A DNA stretch of 8,643 nt, taken from positions 1 to 8,643 of the forward strand of contig USFF01000030.1 of the NCBI GenBank assembly GCA_900553835.1. Direction: 5' to 3'. Positions 1-6,119 of the stretch are shown here, piece by piece (the stretch's first letter is position 1; each line of letters begins with the position of its first letter). The translations under genes were made by a program, and so were the position numbers. The stretch comes from an uncultured Mycoplasmatota bacterium. Its GTDB lineage: Bacteria; Bacillota_I; Bacilli_A; RF39; UBA660. The notes beneath the pieces were generated by a model. The model did not search any database, was not told the origin of the DNA, and saw nothing but the letters and a program-made list of their open reading frames with translations.

Positions 1-1506
1 CATTATCCATTTGAAAATAAAGAATTATTTGAAAGTCAATTCCCAGCAGACTTTATTGCTGAAGGAGTAGATCAAACACGTGGATGGTTTAACTCACTTA
101 TTTGTATATCTACTTTAGTAAGTGGAGTAAGCTCATTTAAAAATGTTGTAGTTAATGACATGATGCTTGATGCAAAAGGTAAGAAAATGAGTAAAAGTAC
201 TGGCAATATTATAAATCCAGAAGAGATTATAAAGCAGTATGGTGCTGATGCAGTAAGATTTTATATGTTATATGCAAGTCCTGTATGGACACCACTTAAG
301 TTTGATGTTGAGGGTGTAAAAGAAGTAAATAGTAAATTCTTTAGTACTCTTAAAAATACTTATAATTTCTTTAGTATGTATGCTAATGCAGATAAATTAG
401 AAACAAAAGATTTTATTAATAGTACAAGTTATGAATTAATAGATGAATGGATGCTTTCTAAATTAAATAAACTTGTTAAAGAAGTAACAGAAGCTTATGA
501 AGAATATGATTTAAATAAAGTTGTTAAACCTTTAGTTAACTTTGTGAGTGAAGATTTATCTAACTGGTATATTAGAAGAAATAGAAGAAGATTTTGGAAA
601 GGTGAACTTGATGATAGTAAAAAGACTGTTTATAGGGTAACATATGAAGTACTTGTAACTTTATCTAAACTTTTAGCGCCAGTAAGTCCATTCTTAGTTG
701 AAGAAATATATACTAACTTAACTGGAGAAGAAAGTGTTCATTTAAGTGATTTCCCTAAATGTAATGAAGCACTAATAAATGAAAAAGTAGAAGAGAGAAT
801 GGATCTAGTAAGGGATGTAGTAAGTCTTGGAAGAAATGCTAGAGAAGAAGCAGGCGCTAAGATAAGACAACCTTTATCAAAAGTTCTACTTGATAAGAAG
901 TATGAAAGTGTAATTGGAGATTTAACTGATTTAATTAAAGAAGAGTTAAATGTAAAAGAAGTATCTTATACTAATGAAACAAGTAGTTATTTATCATATT
1001 TAGTTAAACCTAACTTTAAAGAAGTTGGTAAATTATTTGGAAAGAATATTGGAGAATTTAGTAAAATAGTAAGTGAATTTACTAGTGAAGATATTAATAA
1101 TATTGAAAGTAAAACAGTTACATTTGATGGAGTAACTTATAACTTAAATAAAGATATGCTTGATATAAGAGTTTCTGCTAAAGAAGGATATGATGTAACA
1201 AGTGATGGAGTTAACTATGTAATATTAGACACAACTTTAACACCAGAACTTAAAAACGAAGGAACTTTAAGAGATTTAATAAGACAATGTCAAGTACTAA
1301 GAAAAAATATAGGACTAGATATAAGTGATAGAATAAATATAGAATTTGTTACTAGTAAAGAACTTCAAGATAATGTAGTATTTGCTTATAAAGATGTAAT
1401 TGAAAGTGAACTTTTAGCTACTATAGTTACTGGCTTAAATAGTGAAGAAAATACTTACACTGATGAAGAAGGAAATACATTTGTTATTAAAATAGAGAAA
1501 AAATAA
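1..1506 (+). CDS. ileS: Isoleucyl-tRNA synthetase, C-terminal half (5' end outside window)
   Basis: This cytoplasmic class I aminoacyl-tRNA synthetase attaches isoleucine to tRNA-Ile. The frame is open from base 1, so 501 residues of a protein usually near 1,030 are present. The catalytic-domain end reads GVDQTRGWF (near bases 64-90), followed by the KMSKS signature with the sequence KKMSKSTGN (181-207). The anticodon-binding domain follows, with LSNWYIRRNRRRFW (about 553-597) and RQPLSKV (about 868-888). The GVDQTRGWF block, and the absence of any C-terminal cysteine zinc knuckle, match the eukaryote-like IleS2 subfamily rather than the usual IleS1. In known cases IleS2 enzymes are poorly inhibited by mupirocin; resistance here is an inference. 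The HIGH motif lies upstream of the window. The stop codon sits in the loop of a hairpin. The identification is secure and the subtype fairly secure. Confidence 0.96.
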   Translation, partial: HYPFENKELFESQFPADFIAEGVDQTRGWFNSLICISTLVSGVSSFKNVVVNDMMLDAKGKKMSKSTGNIINPEEIIKQYGADAVRFYMLYASPVWTPLKFDVEGVKEVNSKFFSTLKNTYNFFSMYANADKLETKDFINSTSYELIDEWMLSKLNKLVKEVTEAYEEYDLNKVVKPLVNFVSEDLSNWYIRRNRRRFWKGELDDSKKTVYRVTYEVLVTLSKLLAPVSPFLVEEIYTNLTGEESVHLSDFPKCNEALINEKVEERMDLVRDVVSLGRNAREEAGAKIRQPLSKVLLDKKYESVIGDLTDLIKEELNVKEVSYTNETSSYLSYLVKPNFKEVGKLFGKNIGEFSKIVSEFTSEDINNIESKTVTFDGVTYNLNKDMLDIRVSAKEGYDVTSDGVNYVILDTTLTPELKNEGTLRDLIRQCQVLRKNIGLDISDRINIEFVTSKELQDNVVFAYKDVIESELLATIVTGLNSEENTYTDEEGNTFVIKIEKK

Positions 1507-1521
1507 TTTTCTCTATTTTTC
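1489..1521 (+). terminator. Hairpin terminator overlapping the ileS stop codon
   Basis: A perfect 13-base stem (1489-1501 with 1507-1519) encloses a 5-base loop that contains the ileS TAA. The 3' arm ends in a T run (1516-1520). The stem has only two G-C pairs, so it is a weak but plausible intrinsic terminator. Confidence 0.6.
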
Positions 1522-1522
1522 T

Positions 1523-1566
1523 ATGTGAAACATTTTTTAATAAATACGTTAAATTTTGTTTCACAT
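1523..1566. repeat. 10-base inverted repeat upstream of a promoter
   Basis: ATGTGAAACA (1523-1532) is matched exactly by its reverse complement TGTTTCACAT (1557-1566), 24 bases apart. The right arm ends 5 bases before the -35 box of the following gene and is followed by a short T run. It could be a second terminator hairpin for ileS or a two-site operator. The sequence alone does not decide. Confidence 0.55.
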
Positions 1567-1571
1567 TTTTC

Positions 1572-1600
1572 TTTACAAATAAACATTACTATTTTATAAT
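1572..1600 (+). promoter_or_regulatory. Sigma-A-type promoter of the HNH-like gene
   Basis: TTTACA (1572-1577) and a perfect TATAAT (1595-1600) are separated by the ideal 17 bases. Transcription should begin near 1607, so the leader before the ATG at 1624 would be only about 17 bases. Confidence 0.8.
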
Positions 1601-1623
1601 ATTTAACCATCAGGTGGTTAAAT
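1601..1623. promoter_or_regulatory. 23-base palindrome between -10 box and start codon
   Basis: ATTTAACCA (1601-1609) and TGGTTAAAT (1615-1623) are perfect 9-base arms around TCAGG. The palindrome touches the -10 box, covers the expected transcription start near 1607, includes the AGGTGG ribosome binding site (1612-1617) and ends next to the ATG. Because transcription would begin inside the left arm, a DNA operator for a repressor is more likely than an RNA hairpin. Start-site hairpin occlusion is possible if transcription begins earlier. Confidence 0.5.
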
Positions 1624-2022
1624 ATGAATAAAGTTGTTAGACAGATGGTTAAAACTTATAAAATAAAAAAACTTAAATACGATTTTGCTGGTTATTATTT
1701 TATAAATACTAAAGAACTTAGTTTTCATCATTTACTAGTACCTTCTAGATTAGATGGAGATTATAAACCATATAATGGGGCTATACTTAAACAAAGTACA
1801 TCTCATGATTATATTCATTTAATTGAAAAGGTTGATCCTGAACTTTATGATTTAATTACTTTGGAGTTATATAATGAAAATATAAATGGAATAACTTTAA
1901 AAAATATAAAAAGAATAAGAGATATACTTTTATATTTTGAAAGTAATTATTCTAGTTTACTTGATAAAAATGGTAAAAGTTTAATAAAAGAAAAATATAT
2001 AAGTGAAAGAGTTAAACTCTAA
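1624..2022 (+). CDS. Small HNH-like conserved hypothetical protein
   Basis: This 132-residue protein has no signal peptide or membrane segment. Residues about 33-70 contain a histidine-rich block: the sequence SFHHLLVP, then a Gly/Asn-rich stretch (NGAIL), then SHDYIHLIE. This order (HH, a P, a central N, then H-x3-H) resembles a beta-beta-alpha HNH fold as found in short host-encoded HNH-like proteins of Firmicutes. I cannot confirm nuclease activity, and no CxxC zinc pairs are seen. The rest is a charged helical tail. The ATG follows AGGTGG by 6 bases. The gene has its own promoter and a palindrome at the start, and runs convergently into sigK, whose stop lies next to its own. The function is unknown and the HNH resemblance comes from memory of motif order. 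Confidence 0.7.
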   Translation: MNKVVRQMVKTYKIKKLKYDFAGYYFINTKELSFHHLLVPSRLDGDYKPYNGAILKQSTSHDYIHLIEKVDPELYDLITLELYNENINGITLKNIKRIRDILLYFESNYSSLLDKNGKSLIKEKYISERVKL

Positions 2023-2035
2023 CTTATATATTTTT
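1991..2035. terminator. Bidirectional terminator between convergent genes
   Basis: AAAAATATATAAGT (1991-2004) is a perfect 14-base complement of 2022-2035. The interior holds a second small hairpin (AGAGTT at 2008-2013 with AACTCT at 2015-2020). The right arm ends in TTTTT and is followed by GTTTTT. Read on the other strand, the hairpin ends in TTTTT followed by CTTTT. It overlaps the last codons of both flanking genes and can stop transcription from either side. Confidence 0.8.
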
Positions 2036-2716
2036 GTTTTTAATAAATTCTCTATATAATTTTACTAATGCTCTTTTTTCTATTCTACTAACATAACTTC
2101 TACTTATTTTTAAATCTTTTGCTATTTCTTTTTGAGTTTCTTCTTCTTTATCAAGTAGTCCATATCTTCTTATAATAATTTCCTTTTCTCTTTTAGTTAA
2201 TACATTAAAGTATTTCTTTAATAAACTTATATTATCTTTTAAATCTATTACTTCTGCTTCATCAATGTACTCATCTTTTAATACTTCACCTAGTGTAATT
2301 TCATTACCATCTTTATCATAACCAATACTTTCGTTTAAACTTAAATTGTTTAAATTTCTTTTATTCTGTCTAATATACATTAAAATCTCATTTTCCACAC
2401 ACTTAGCGGCATAAGTTATAAGTTTTACAGGCTTACTAGGGTTATATGTGTCTATTCCTTTTATTAACCCAATCGTTCCAATACTAATTAAATCATCAGG
2501 ATTTTCATCAAATGACTCATATTTTTTAACTATATGCGCAACTAATCTTAAGTTATGTTCTATTAGTATGCCTCTTGCATTTTTATCCCCATTAACACAT
2601 AAATAAAGGTATCTTTCTTCATCTTCTTTACTTAATGGTTCTGGAAATACATTTATGCTATAACTAGTAGTAAAAAATAAAAACTTTTTAAACAATAATA
2701 TTAATTTCTTTATCAT
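2024..2716 (-). CDS. sigK: RNA polymerase sporulation sigma factor SigK (pro-sigma-K)
   Basis: A sigma-70 family factor that in Bacillus and relatives directs late mother-cell transcription during endospore formation. The 230 residues align along their length with sigma-K as I remember it: FPEPLS at 24-29, LIEHNLRLVAHIVKK at 51-65, DLISIGTIGLIKGI at 75-88 (region 2), and SRSYVSRIEKRAL at 205-217 (region 4 helix-turn-helix). The first 20 or so residues are a hydrophobic, lysine-containing stretch (MIKKLILLFKKFLFF) like the pro-sequence removed by the SpoIVFB protease; cleavage near S18-Y19 is an inference. The gene is uninterrupted, with no skin-like element. No AGGAGG-like site precedes the ATG and no better in-frame start exists upstream. 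It diverges from the HExxH pair across 91 bases and converges on the HNH-like gene. Confidence 0.93.
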   Translation of the reverse strand: MIKKLILLFKKFLFFTTSYSINVFPEPLSKEDEERYLYLCVNGDKNARGILIEHNLRLVAHIVKKYESFDENPDDLISIGTIGLIKGIDTYNPSKPVKLITYAAKCVENEILMYIRQNKRNLNNLSLNESIGYDKDGNEITLGEVLKDEYIDEAEVIDLKDNISLLKKYFNVLTKREKEIIIRRYGLLDKEEETQKEIAKDLKISRSYVSRIEKRALVKLYREFIKNKNI

Positions 2717-2754
2717 AGTAATATTTATGCAATTATTTGTTATTTAATAACTAT

Positions 2755-2802
2755 TTGACATAAGTATTTAATAAGTGGTAAAATAATTTCTACTTCAGGA
2801 GG
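2755..2802 (+). promoter_or_regulatory. Promoter and ribosome binding site of the HExxH gene pair
   Basis: A perfect TTGACA (2755-2760) and TAAAAT (2779-2784) are 18 bases apart, which fits the vegetative sigma factor. AGGAGG (2797-2802) stands 5 bases before the ATG at 2808. The same 91-base interval must also hold the sigK promoter on the other strand, where I found no clear element. Confidence 0.75.
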
Positions 2803-2807
2803 ATTGT

Positions 2808-3617
2808 ATGTTTAATCAAGATGTTAGAAATTATATTATAGATAATATTTGTAATGTTGATTTTTTAGATATAGAGTTTTTAGATGAACTTAGAAAAGTT
2901 TTAGTAAGTTATAATAAAGAAACTAATAGGTATTTAAAAAGAATATTTGTAGATAATGATAAAAAGAATATAAGTTTTCAAATAGGTAAAGATATTTATT
3001 TATATGAAAAAACTATTAATTCTCTTATTAATGAAGTACTTAAGAAATATCCTAGTGCTAGTAATAATATATTTACTAGAAACATTATTAAATTATTTAT
3101 AATTTTACATGAAGTAGATCATATATTTCAAAAAAGATTACTTTTAAGTAAGAATTATAAAGATTTAATAGTGCTTAGTTATGAAGCTAGAAAAGGTTTA
3201 GTTAAGTCATATTATCCTAGTATTTATAATATATTTCCTACTAGTATAAAAGGTAATTTATTATATAAAAGGTATCATGATTATTTTCCTACTGAAAGAA
3301 TAGCTAACTTTGAAAGTATTAATTTTATTTTATCTTTATATGATGAACTTGATATTTATTTTAAATATTATTTTAGTAATTTCAGTGATTTTGTATATGA
3401 AATATTATTTAAAGATTATGTTTTATTTGATAATAAAATATATAGTCCTATTGAGATATTTTATTTATCTATCGGAAAGGAATTTAATAAAGAAAAGTTT
3501 AATAATATGAGTGAAGAAGAAAGAGTTTTAATTGGTATAGAAAATGATAGTGATATTATTAATAAGGTTACTAAAAATAAAATTAATAAAAAGTTAACCT
3601 TAAAGGTGCATAGATGA
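2808..3617 (+). CDS. Putative HExxH zinc metallopeptidase-like protein, copy 1
   Basis: This 269-residue protein is of unrecognised family. The sequence ILHEVDHIFQKR (99-110) has the HExxH zinc-binding and catalytic signature (H101, E102, H105) inside a hydrophobic helix. About 58 residues on, HDYFPTERIAN (157-167) offers E163 as a possible third ligand in a gluzincin-like layout. No signal peptide or membrane segment is visible, so it is probably cytoplasmic, perhaps in the mother cell given sigK nearby. The start follows AGGAGG and a strong promoter. Its TGA overlaps the ATG of the next gene, which has the same architecture (HExxH near 100, a HDxFPxE block near 160-170, and a C-terminal VLxGxE block), so the two look like tandem duplicates that have diverged widely. 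Substrate and role are unknown. The HExxH could in principle be a chance match, but its conservation in both copies argues against that. Confidence 0.7.
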   Translation: MFNQDVRNYIIDNICNVDFLDIEFLDELRKVLVSYNKETNRYLKRIFVDNDKKNISFQIGKDIYLYEKTINSLINEVLKKYPSASNNIFTRNIIKLFIILHEVDHIFQKRLLLSKNYKDLIVLSYEARKGLVKSYYPSIYNIFPTSIKGNLLYKRYHDYFPTERIANFESINFILSLYDELDIYFKYYFSNFSDFVYEILFKDYVLFDNKIYSPIEIFYLSIGKEFNKEKFNNMSEEERVLIGIENDSDIINKVTKNKINKKLTLKVHR

Positions 3618-4426
3618 TTAATGGTGAATGTTTAGACTTGTTTCTTAATAATATAACTACTATGAGTTTTTTAAGTGATAAGTTTATAGAAAAGTTATTT
3701 ATTACTTTGAAAAGAGAAGAGAATTTTAGATATTTAAAAAGTATAAGCGTAAGTGATAAGAGGTTACCTTTTTATGGAGAGTATACTGAAGGGACTATTA
3801 TTTTCTATAGAAGATGTTTAAATAATTCTTACCACTCTAGAAAGGAAATGCTTGTAAAGTATGAAGATAATACTTTAGTTAAAAATATTTATTATTTATT
3901 TACTATTATTCATGAACTAGCACATGCTTATCAGGAAGCTATGAGTAGTGAAGTTTTAAGAAAACTTTGTATTCTTAGCTATAGTATTAAAGAAGGCGAT
4001 AGGGTAAGTAACTCTTTTACTAAAGTACTTGATAGTTATAGTTTTAATTTATTTTCTAATTTAGTAAAAAGAAATATTGGTAATAAAATGTATTTAAAAA
4101 ATCATGATATTTTCCCCATGGAAGTACATGCAGATGGTATGAGTTATGATTTTATATTAACTCTTTATAATATTTTAGGTAAAGAATGCTTTGATAATTT
4201 TAATAATTTAAAAGAATTTATTTGTAAAAAAATAATGAATAATTATTATTATCATGAAAAAGAAATAATTAACCCTTTAAATAGATTTTTAAGATTAATT
4301 AATATGGAAGAGTTAAAAAATGAATTAGATTTTAGTTTTTTATCTAACTATGAGAAAGTTTTATTTGGACTAGAAGATAACTCTTTAGTAGTTAAAGAAG
4401 AAATAGAGAAAATACTTGCAAAATAA
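3614..4426 (+). CDS. Putative HExxH zinc metallopeptidase-like protein, copy 2
   Basis: A 270-residue paralogue of the preceding gene. IIHELAHAYQEAM (98-110) carries H100, E101 and H104 and is the more classical HELAH form. NHDIFPMEVHAD (163-174) supplies E170 or H172 as a candidate third zinc ligand, followed by the shared FILTLYN segment. The C-terminal motif VLFGLEDNS (249-257) matches VLIGIENDS (240-248) of copy 1. It overlaps copy 1 by ATGA and has its own AAGGTG site at 3603-3608, so the two should be translationally coupled and made together. No secretion signal is visible. Copy 1 has more tyrosine and lysine, and overall identity is clearly low, so the duplication is old or the copies were kept for different partners. 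Function is unknown. Confidence 0.72.
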   Translation: MINGECLDLFLNNITTMSFLSDKFIEKLFITLKREENFRYLKSISVSDKRLPFYGEYTEGTIIFYRRCLNNSYHSRKEMLVKYEDNTLVKNIYYLFTIIHELAHAYQEAMSSEVLRKLCILSYSIKEGDRVSNSFTKVLDSYSFNLFSNLVKRNIGNKMYLKNHDIFPMEVHADGMSYDFILTLYNILGKECFDNFNNLKEFICKKIMNNYYYHEKEIINPLNRFLRLINMEELKNELDFSFLSNYEKVLFGLEDNSLVVKEEIEKILAK

Positions 4427-4444
4427 GGAAATTTGTAGTATATT
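4416..4444 (+). promoter_or_regulatory. Promoter of rplS
   Basis: TTGCAA (4416-4421) and TATATT (4439-4444) are separated by 17 bases. The -35 box lies in the last codons of the preceding gene. Transcription should start near 4451, giving a leader of about 58 bases. No terminator separates the two units, so some read-through from upstream is likely. Confidence 0.7.
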
Positions 4445-4450
4445 ATATAT

Positions 4451-4488
4451 GCTTAATCCGCTGATTATATATTATGATTAAATAAAGC
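4451..4488 (+). ncRNA. Candidate L19 (rplS) leader hairpin
   Basis: GCTTAATC (4451-4458) can pair with GATTA (4476-4480) and, past a small bulge, AAGC (4485-4488). Alternatively TAATC (4454-4458) pairs locally with GATTA (4463-4467) around a CGCT loop. CCGC is a GC-rich island in an AT-rich leader. Short autoregulatory leaders before rplS are known in Firmicutes (L19 leader family), but I cannot confirm its consensus here. Confidence 0.35.
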
Positions 4489-4508
4489 AAAAAGAAAGGA
4501 AGATAGTA

Positions 4509-4847
4509 ATGAATTTAATCGATAAGATTAATAAGAAACAAATTAATCCTAATGTTCCAGAATTTCGTGTAGGAGATACTGTTAGAGTAGACGTTAAGAT
4601 TAGAGAAGGTAAAAGAGAAAGAATTCAAGCTTACGAAGGAGTAGTTACTGCTAGAAAAGGTGGTAGTGTTAGTGAAACATTTACAGTAAGAAAAAAATCA
4701 GGTAATGTTGGTATTAACAGAGTATTCCCTGTTAACAGTCCTTTAATTGAAAAGATAACTGTTGTTAAAAAAGGTAAAGTTAGAAGAGCTAAACTTAACT
4801 TCTTAAAGAACATTAAAGGAAGTTTTAAAATTAAAGAAAGAAACTAG
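4509..4847 (+). CDS. rplS: 50S ribosomal protein L19
   Basis: A structural protein of the large ribosomal subunit located near the interface with the 30S subunit. The 112-residue length is normal for L19. Family landmarks are visible: PEFRVGDTVRVDVKI (17-31), IQAYEGVVTARKGG (39-52), ETFTVRKKSGNVGINRVFP (56-74, slightly short of typical spacing) and the basic end GKVRRAKLNFL. AAGGAAG at 4497-4503 serves as ribosome binding site, 5 bases before the ATG. In many bacteria rplS ends the rpsP-rimM-trmD operon. Here those genes are not upstream; it has its own promoter and terminator and is followed by lepB, so it appears to be a single-gene unit. Confidence 0.97.
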   Translation: MNLIDKINKKQINPNVPEFRVGDTVRVDVKIREGKRERIQAYEGVVTARKGGSVSETFTVRKKSGNVGINRVFPVNSPLIEKITVVKKGKVRRAKLNFLKNIKGSFKIKERN

Positions 4848-4865
4848 TTAATTCTAGTTTTTTTT
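4841..4865 (+). terminator. Intrinsic terminator of rplS
   Basis: AAACTAG (4841-4847) pairs perfectly with CTAGTTT (4854-4860) around a 6-base loop and runs straight into more T residues, giving eight in a row (4858-4865). The stem begins within the last codons of rplS. Confidence 0.85.
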
Positions 4866-4878
4866 ATTAGATTTTATC

Positions 4879-4927
4879 TTGACTTAAGCATAAAGTTTGA
4901 TTATACTTAAACTATAAATCTGGAGGG
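4879..4927 (+). promoter_or_regulatory. lepB operon promoter with embedded palindrome
   Basis: TTGACT (4879-4884) and TATACT (4902-4907) are 17 bases apart, and GGAGGG (4922-4927) lies 4 bases before the ATG. TTAAGCATAA (4884-4893) and TTATACTTAA (4901-4910) form an inverted repeat with 9 of 10 matches around AGTTTGA. The palindrome fills the spacer and covers the -10 box, the usual place for a repressor operator. The promoter is well supported; operator function is an inference. Confidence 0.75.
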
Positions 4928-4931
4928 ATAT

Positions 4932-5417
4932 ATGACTAAGAAATTAAAAGAATTTATACCTTATATTGTTATTATAGTTATAGTGGTTTTAATTAGGAGT
5001 TTTATTATTACACCAGGATTAGTAAATGGTTCTAGTATGGAGGATACTTTATTTGACAAAGATTTAGTACTTGTTAATAAAATAGGCTTAAAAAAAGGTA
5101 TTAATAGGTATGATATAGTTGTTATAAAGTATGAGGATACTACTCTTATTAAAAGAGTAATAGGGCTACCTTTTGAGAAAGTAAAATATGAAAATAATAA
5201 GCTATATATAAATGATAAAGAAGTTAGTACTCCTATTAAGTTTGATTATACTCATGACTTTGAGTTAACTGCAGGAGAAAACGAATACATAGTTTTAGGG
5301 GATAACCGAAATGTAAGTAAAGATTCTAGGATGATAGGGCCAGTTAATATTAAAAATATAAAGGGTAAGGTTGATTTAGTTTTATTTCCGTTTAAAAGAT
5401 TTGGAAAGGTTGCGTAA
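4932..5417 (+). CDS. lepB: Signal peptidase I
   Basis: A membrane-bound serine/lysine protease that removes signal peptides from secreted proteins outside the membrane. A single N-terminal membrane segment (about residues 8-27, very rich in I and V) is followed by the box B sequence NGSSMEDTL, with S35 as the likely nucleophile. Box D has K74 as general base (TLIKRVIGLP, 71-80) and box E is LGDNRNVSKDSR (122-133). At 161 residues it is near the short Gram-positive SipS size. The usual SMxPT is SMEDT here, which lacks the proline but keeps the serine. It opens a five-gene unit; the next gene starts 2 bases after its stop. Identification is secure. Confidence 0.96.
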   Translation: MTKKLKEFIPYIVIIVIVVLIRSFIITPGLVNGSSMEDTLFDKDLVLVNKIGLKKGINRYDIVVIKYEDTTLIKRVIGLPFEKVKYENNKLYINDKEVSTPIKFDYTHDFELTAGENEYIVLGDNRNVSKDSRMIGPVNIKNIKGKVDLVLFPFKRFGKVA

Positions 5418-5419
5418 AT

Positions 5420-6118
5420 ATGAAATTTATAGTTAGTAAAGATTTTTTTGATAAAGTAAGTGATGCTTATTTTGGGGTAGTAGTTGTTAAAGATTTTGAC
5501 AATACTAAGAGTTATGATTATATTGATAGAGAATTTAATAAGAATTTAGAAGACTGTAAAAGTAAATTTTTAGGAATTAAAGTAAAAGAAAATGATTTAA
5601 TTATTCCTTATAGAGATGCATTTTTAAAGTTAGGAATTAATCCAAATAAATATATGTGTTCAATTGAAGCATTAATGACTAGAATTAGTAAAGGTCATGA
5701 AATCCCTAGAATTAACAGTATTGTTGATTTATGTAATAGTTTAAGTTTAAAATATATTTTACCAATAGGTGCGCATGATGTAGATAATTTTAAAGGGGAT
5801 ATTGAAATTAGAAAAGCTAAAGAAGGAGACACCTTTGTACCTTTTGGAAGTGAAGAAGTTGAAAGCCCAGATGCCGAAGAATTTGTTTATGCATCAGGAA
5901 GTGAAGTTAAGACAAGAAGATGGACTTGGAGACAAGGGGAAAAGAGTAAACTTACAGAAAATAGTAAATATTTATTTATACCAATAGATGGTTTTACTTC
6001 TAACAAAGATAAAGTGGAAGCTTTAAAAGAAGAGTTAATTAACTTCTTAAAAGGTGAAGGTTTAGAAGTAGTAAGTGGGCATGTAGATAAGGATAATCCT
6101 CTTTTTGAATGGAATTAA
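5420..6118 (+). CDS. B3/4 domain protein (PheT-like tRNA-editing domain)
   Basis: A 232-residue free-standing B3/4 domain protein. This fold occurs in the beta chain of phenylalanyl-tRNA synthetase, where it hydrolyses mischarged Tyr-tRNA-Phe. Stand-alone copies are widespread and mostly uncharacterised; a role in tRNA quality control is plausible but unproven. The core runs about 60-190: PYRDAFLKLGINPNKY (63-78), IEALMTRISKG (82-92), IPRINSIVDLCNSLSLKY (95-112), PIGAHDVD (115-122), and a later block with RRWTWRQGE (166-174) and KYLFIPIDG (183-191), matching this family as remembered. No membrane segment is seen. It begins 2 bases after lepB, with a GGAAAGG site (5402-5408) inside the lepB end, so translation is likely coupled. 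Confidence 0.88.
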   Translation: MKFIVSKDFFDKVSDAYFGVVVVKDFDNTKSYDYIDREFNKNLEDCKSKFLGIKVKENDLIIPYRDAFLKLGINPNKYMCSIEALMTRISKGHEIPRINSIVDLCNSLSLKYILPIGAHDVDNFKGDIEIRKAKEGDTFVPFGSEEVESPDAEEFVYASGSEVKTRRWTWRQGEKSKLTENSKYLFIPIDGFTSNKDKVEALKEELINFLKGEGLEVVSGHVDKDNPLFEWN

Positions 6119-6119
6119 T

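Noticed and set aside
2717..2740. Sigma-E or sigma-K promoter for sigK at CATAAATA on the minus strand
   Set aside because: The match to CATAnnnTA is imperfect, no good -35 is seen, and transcription would start at the ATG itself.
3310..3510. Hydrophobic frame of 66 codons inside the first HExxH gene
   Set aside because: It is an out-of-frame shadow of a well-supported gene with its own promoter and ribosome binding site; the hydrophobicity is due to AT-rich codons.
4631..4813. 60-codon frame on the minus strand inside rplS
   Set aside because: It lies opposite a certain ribosomal protein gene and shows no start signal.
5802..5987. 61-codon frame inside the B3/4 gene
   Set aside because: It is a shadow frame with no similarity I recognise, while the overlapping frame matches B3/4 domains.
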